This document shows, piece after piece, positions 5,424 through 6,677 of a stretch of DNA of 6,677 nt. The notes below the pieces were generated by a model. It did not search any database, had not been told where the DNA came from, and saw only the letters and a program-made list of their open reading frames with translations. The DNA comes from an uncultured bacterium. Lineage in GTDB: Bacteria > Patescibacteriota > Patescibacteriia > UBA1558 > GWA2-36-10. The stretch lies in the NCBI GenBank assembly GCA_937912185.1, contig CALDOH010000023.1, forward strand, positions 1-6,677, read 5' to 3'. Position 1 is the first letter of the stretch, and the number at the start of each line of letters is the position of its first letter. The position numbers and the translations under genes are program-made.

Positions 5424-5452
5424 TTGACAAAATGGCTAATATATGATATATT
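5424..5452 (+). promoter_or_regulatory. Sigma-70-type promoter of the third PQ-like gene
   Basis: The -35 box is a perfect TTGACA (5424-5429), the spacer is 17 bases, and the -10 box is TATATT (5447-5452). Transcription should start near 5459, giving a leader of about 60 bases. The run TTGACAAAATGGC differs at one base from that of the promoter at 2761. Confidence 0.85.
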
Positions 5453-5507
5453 AGCGCATTAATCAATTTGACTAATTCTGGTCATTGGTTAGCACTTTAA
5501 TAGCTCT

Positions 5508-5514
5508 AAGGAGG
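5508..5514 (+). promoter_or_regulatory. SD AAGGAGG deciding the ATG 5520 start
   Basis: A full AAGGAGG (5508-5514) is five bases before the ATG at 5520. The in-frame GTG at 5517 is only two bases from the SD, too close for normal initiation. Confidence 0.8.
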
Positions 5515-5519
5515 TCGTG

Positions 5520-6146
5520 ATGACAGCTTCTCTGTTGTTCTGGTTCCAAGTCATCATGGCTTGGGCATATATGATTCCGCAGGTTTCACAAATCCTGCGC
5601 GGCAAAACCGGAGGACTCACACTCGCTATGTGGGTCATTTTCATGGGTTACCTTTTCGTCAGCCTTTCCCTAGCCACTTTGGCTTGGCGAGAGAAGAAAG
5701 ATAAGATTCGCCTCTATACTGTGATCATCTTTGCTCAGTGGACTGTGTTCATCTTGGTGTTGTTCATCATGTGTATCAAATCGGTCCACTGGTCAGCTGG
5801 CGACACCGTAGTTTGTATTGCCGTTGCGATTCTCTCTGTCATCACAGTCTTTCGAAGTGGGCTCAAAGCCCCTATGACTCGTGGTTGGCTATCAGTCTGG
5901 TGCAAAGGCATTCCACAACTATGGATGGCCCATGTGATGTGGTCTACCCACAGCGCTGAATGGTTGCCGCCATTGTCGCTTTTGGCTAGCAACGCCACTT
6001 CCATTCCCAGGCTTATTCAGATTTACCTACAAGGTAAACGCGGCGGCTGGGATCAGGCGACCAAAGGACTCATGCTAGGGGAAACAGCTAATGTCGGCAC
6101 TTGGCTCGTAGTCACCCTGGTGTGGTTCATCCTTAGAATATTTTAA
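5520..6146 (+). CDS. PQ-loop-like multi-pass membrane protein, copy 3 (diverged)
   Basis: The 208-residue membrane protein has six or seven hydrophobic segments (about 5-25, 33-52, 64-86, 93-111, 127-142, 148-169 and 186-206). The first unit is a good PQ-loop: AWAYMIPQVSQILRGKTGG, with P20-Q21 at the end of helix 1, followed by LTLAMWVIF. In the second half, GIPQLW (130-135) and SIPRLIQIYLQGK (161-173) resemble PQ motifs, the latter with PR in place of PQ. PQ-loop proteins include SWEET/SemiSWEET sugar carriers, lysosomal amino-acid exporters and receptor-like members; the substrate here is unknown. It is about the same length as the two paralogues upstream but clearly more diverged. It forms its own transcription unit with promoter, strong SD and terminator. 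ATG 5520 is chosen over GTG 5517 on SD spacing. Confidence 0.8.
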   Translation: MTASLLFWFQVIMAWAYMIPQVSQILRGKTGGLTLAMWVIFMGYLFVSLSLATLAWREKKDKIRLYTVIIFAQWTVFILVLFIMCIKSVHWSAGDTVVCIAVAILSVITVFRSGLKAPMTRGWLSVWCKGIPQLWMAHVMWSTHSAEWLPPLSLLASNATSIPRLIQIYLQGKRGGWDQATKGLMLGETANVGTWLVVTLVWFILRIF

Positions 6147-6179
6147 TCGTAAGACCTGAGCATGTCTCAAGAATTGCTC

Positions 6180-6212
6180 CCCGCTAGGTAACTGGCGGGT
6201 TTTTTCTTTTTG
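6180..6212 (+). terminator. Rho-independent terminator after the third PQ-like gene
   Basis: An 8-base-pair stem CCCGCTAG (6180-6187) and CTGGCGGG (6192-6199), with one T-G pair, encloses a GTAA loop. It is followed by TTTTTTCTTTTT. Confidence 0.92.
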
Positions 6213-6232
6213 TTGTAAGTCTATTTAGGGCA

Positions 6233-6266
6233 AATAAAAAACTCTCGTTATTAGTAGCGACGAGAG
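6233..6266 (-). terminator. Rho-independent terminator of the small membrane-anchored protein gene
   Basis: On the minus strand CTCTCGT (6266-6260) pairs perfectly with ACGAGAG (6248-6242) around an 11-base loop, and TTTTTTATT follows (6241-6233). The hairpin begins inside the last codons of the gene, and the TAA stop (6253-6251) is in the loop. Confidence 0.82.
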
Positions 6267-6625
6267 CCGACTCTCTTGCGTAGGCTGACCCGAACTTGAT
6301 TTTTGCCGACTTCTTGGCCGACAACCTCGTAGGTCCAGGTACGTCCATGGTTGCGACGGGGGAAAATCAGTGAGGGTTTTTTGAAAACATTGACCTTGAT
6401 TTGCTGTTTCCAGGTTTTGCCGTTCTTGAGGCAGACATTGATATAGAAAACATATTCAGAAAAGTTTTTATAGCAAAACTTGATTGTTACCCGATGACCA
6501 CCCAGTCTAATGCTTTTGGTCTGGCCAACCTTGAGGATAGTAGTGTTTCTCCCTTTGGTCTTGTAGAGGATAAAGACTGTAATAGCCAGCAGACCGATTA
6601 TCAAACCTATGTTCTGCCAAGTCAC
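6251..6625 (-). CDS. Small membrane-anchored basic protein of unknown function, GTG start
   Basis: The 124-residue protein has one N-terminal membrane helix (about 5-21, IGLIIGLLAITVFILYK) followed by a basic, beta-rich domain (for example SIRLGGHRVTIKF, YVFYINVCLKNGK, QQIKVNVF, QVRVSLRKRVGSRRY). The very basic end (RKRVGSRRY) and the tail suggest contact with lipid head groups, nucleic acid or an acidic protein. A Lys/Arg-rich domain right after the helix would favour a cytoplasmic location by the positive-inside rule. I recognise no family. The GTG start is supported by SD AAAGGAGA (6638-6631), five bases upstream. The gene converges on the third PQ-like gene; the two terminators lie next to each other. 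Its promoter must be near or past the window edge and is not clear. Confidence 0.72.
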   Translation of the reverse strand: MTWQNIGLIIGLLAITVFILYKTKGRNTTILKVGQTKSIRLGGHRVTIKFCYKNFSEYVFYINVCLKNGKTWKQQIKVNVFKKPSLIFPRRNHGRTWTYEVVGQEVGKNQVRVSLRKRVGSRRY

Positions 6626-6630
6626 GATGG

Positions 6631-6638
6631 TCTCCTTT
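6631..6638 (-). promoter_or_regulatory. SD supporting the GTG start at 6625
   Basis: AAAGGAGA on the minus strand is five bases before the GTG (6625-6623). An ATG overlapping this SD region is in another frame and closes at once with TGA. Confidence 0.75.
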
Positions 6639-6677
6639 GCATTGTGAGTTCAGTCAATTTGTAGGTACTTTTTACTT

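Noticed and set aside
5453..5507. Possible regulatory RNA or riboswitch in the leader of the third PQ-like gene
   Set aside because: Only a weak CTAA/TTAG inverted repeat is visible; the leader is short and matches no riboswitch core I know.
6641..6677. Promoter for the small anchored protein gene
   Set aside because: TTGACT on the minus strand has no -10 box at a proper distance, and any other candidate would have its -35 box outside the window.

Overview
The window reads as chromosome of a bacterium, most probably a member of the Candidate Phyla Radiation (Patescibacteria). This placement is inferred from the look of the proteins: a minimal cap-less HAD-like protein, a YfbR-like HD protein, and short SWEET/PQ-loop-like membrane proteins with a PNPA(S/T)W motif, all types I associate with that group. 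It is not proven. TGA serves as a stop codon (666-668 on the minus strand, 3451-3453 on the plus strand) and no gene needs a recoded TGA. This argues against the lineages that read TGA as glycine.

Left part. A plus-strand reading frame enters from outside the window, ends at 208 and is followed by an intrinsic terminator. Converging on it is a leftward five-gene operon (2696 down to 235): HD-domain phosphohydrolase, cysteine (isochorismatase-like) hydrolase, leucine-rich-repeat lipoprotein, HAD-like protein and Nudix hydrolase. The genes are AT-rich, tightly packed, and start behind A/T-rich leaders with almost no Shine-Dalgarno (SD) sequence. One near-consensus promoter at 2721-2749 can drive them all. 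Four of the five look like small-molecule housecleaning or nucleotide-type hydrolases. The LRR lipoprotein is the odd member.

Middle part. A second near-consensus promoter (2761-2789), back to back with the first, drives a rightward five-gene operon (2839-5359). It encodes two tandem paralogous 7-TM proteins of SWEET/PQ-loop-like layout, a 116-residue polytopic membrane protein, a zinc-ribbon protein and a small soluble protein, and ends at a terminator at 5376. Here every gene has a clear purine-rich SD, and G+C rises sharply, peaking in the zinc-ribbon gene.

Right part. A third promoter, closely resembling that of the middle operon, drives a single gene for a further PQ-motif multi-pass membrane protein (5520-6146), which has its own terminator. 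It is faced by a convergent minus-strand gene for a small membrane-anchored basic protein (6251-6625) whose stop codon lies inside its terminator hairpin.

The most interesting feature is the grouping of three SWEET/PQ-loop-like membrane proteins in two transcription units under near-matching promoters, with three small uncharacterised partners. A transport or membrane-sensing role is plausible but is inference only. I see no mobile element, CRISPR array, tRNA or rRNA. No stretch over 300 bases lacks a gene.
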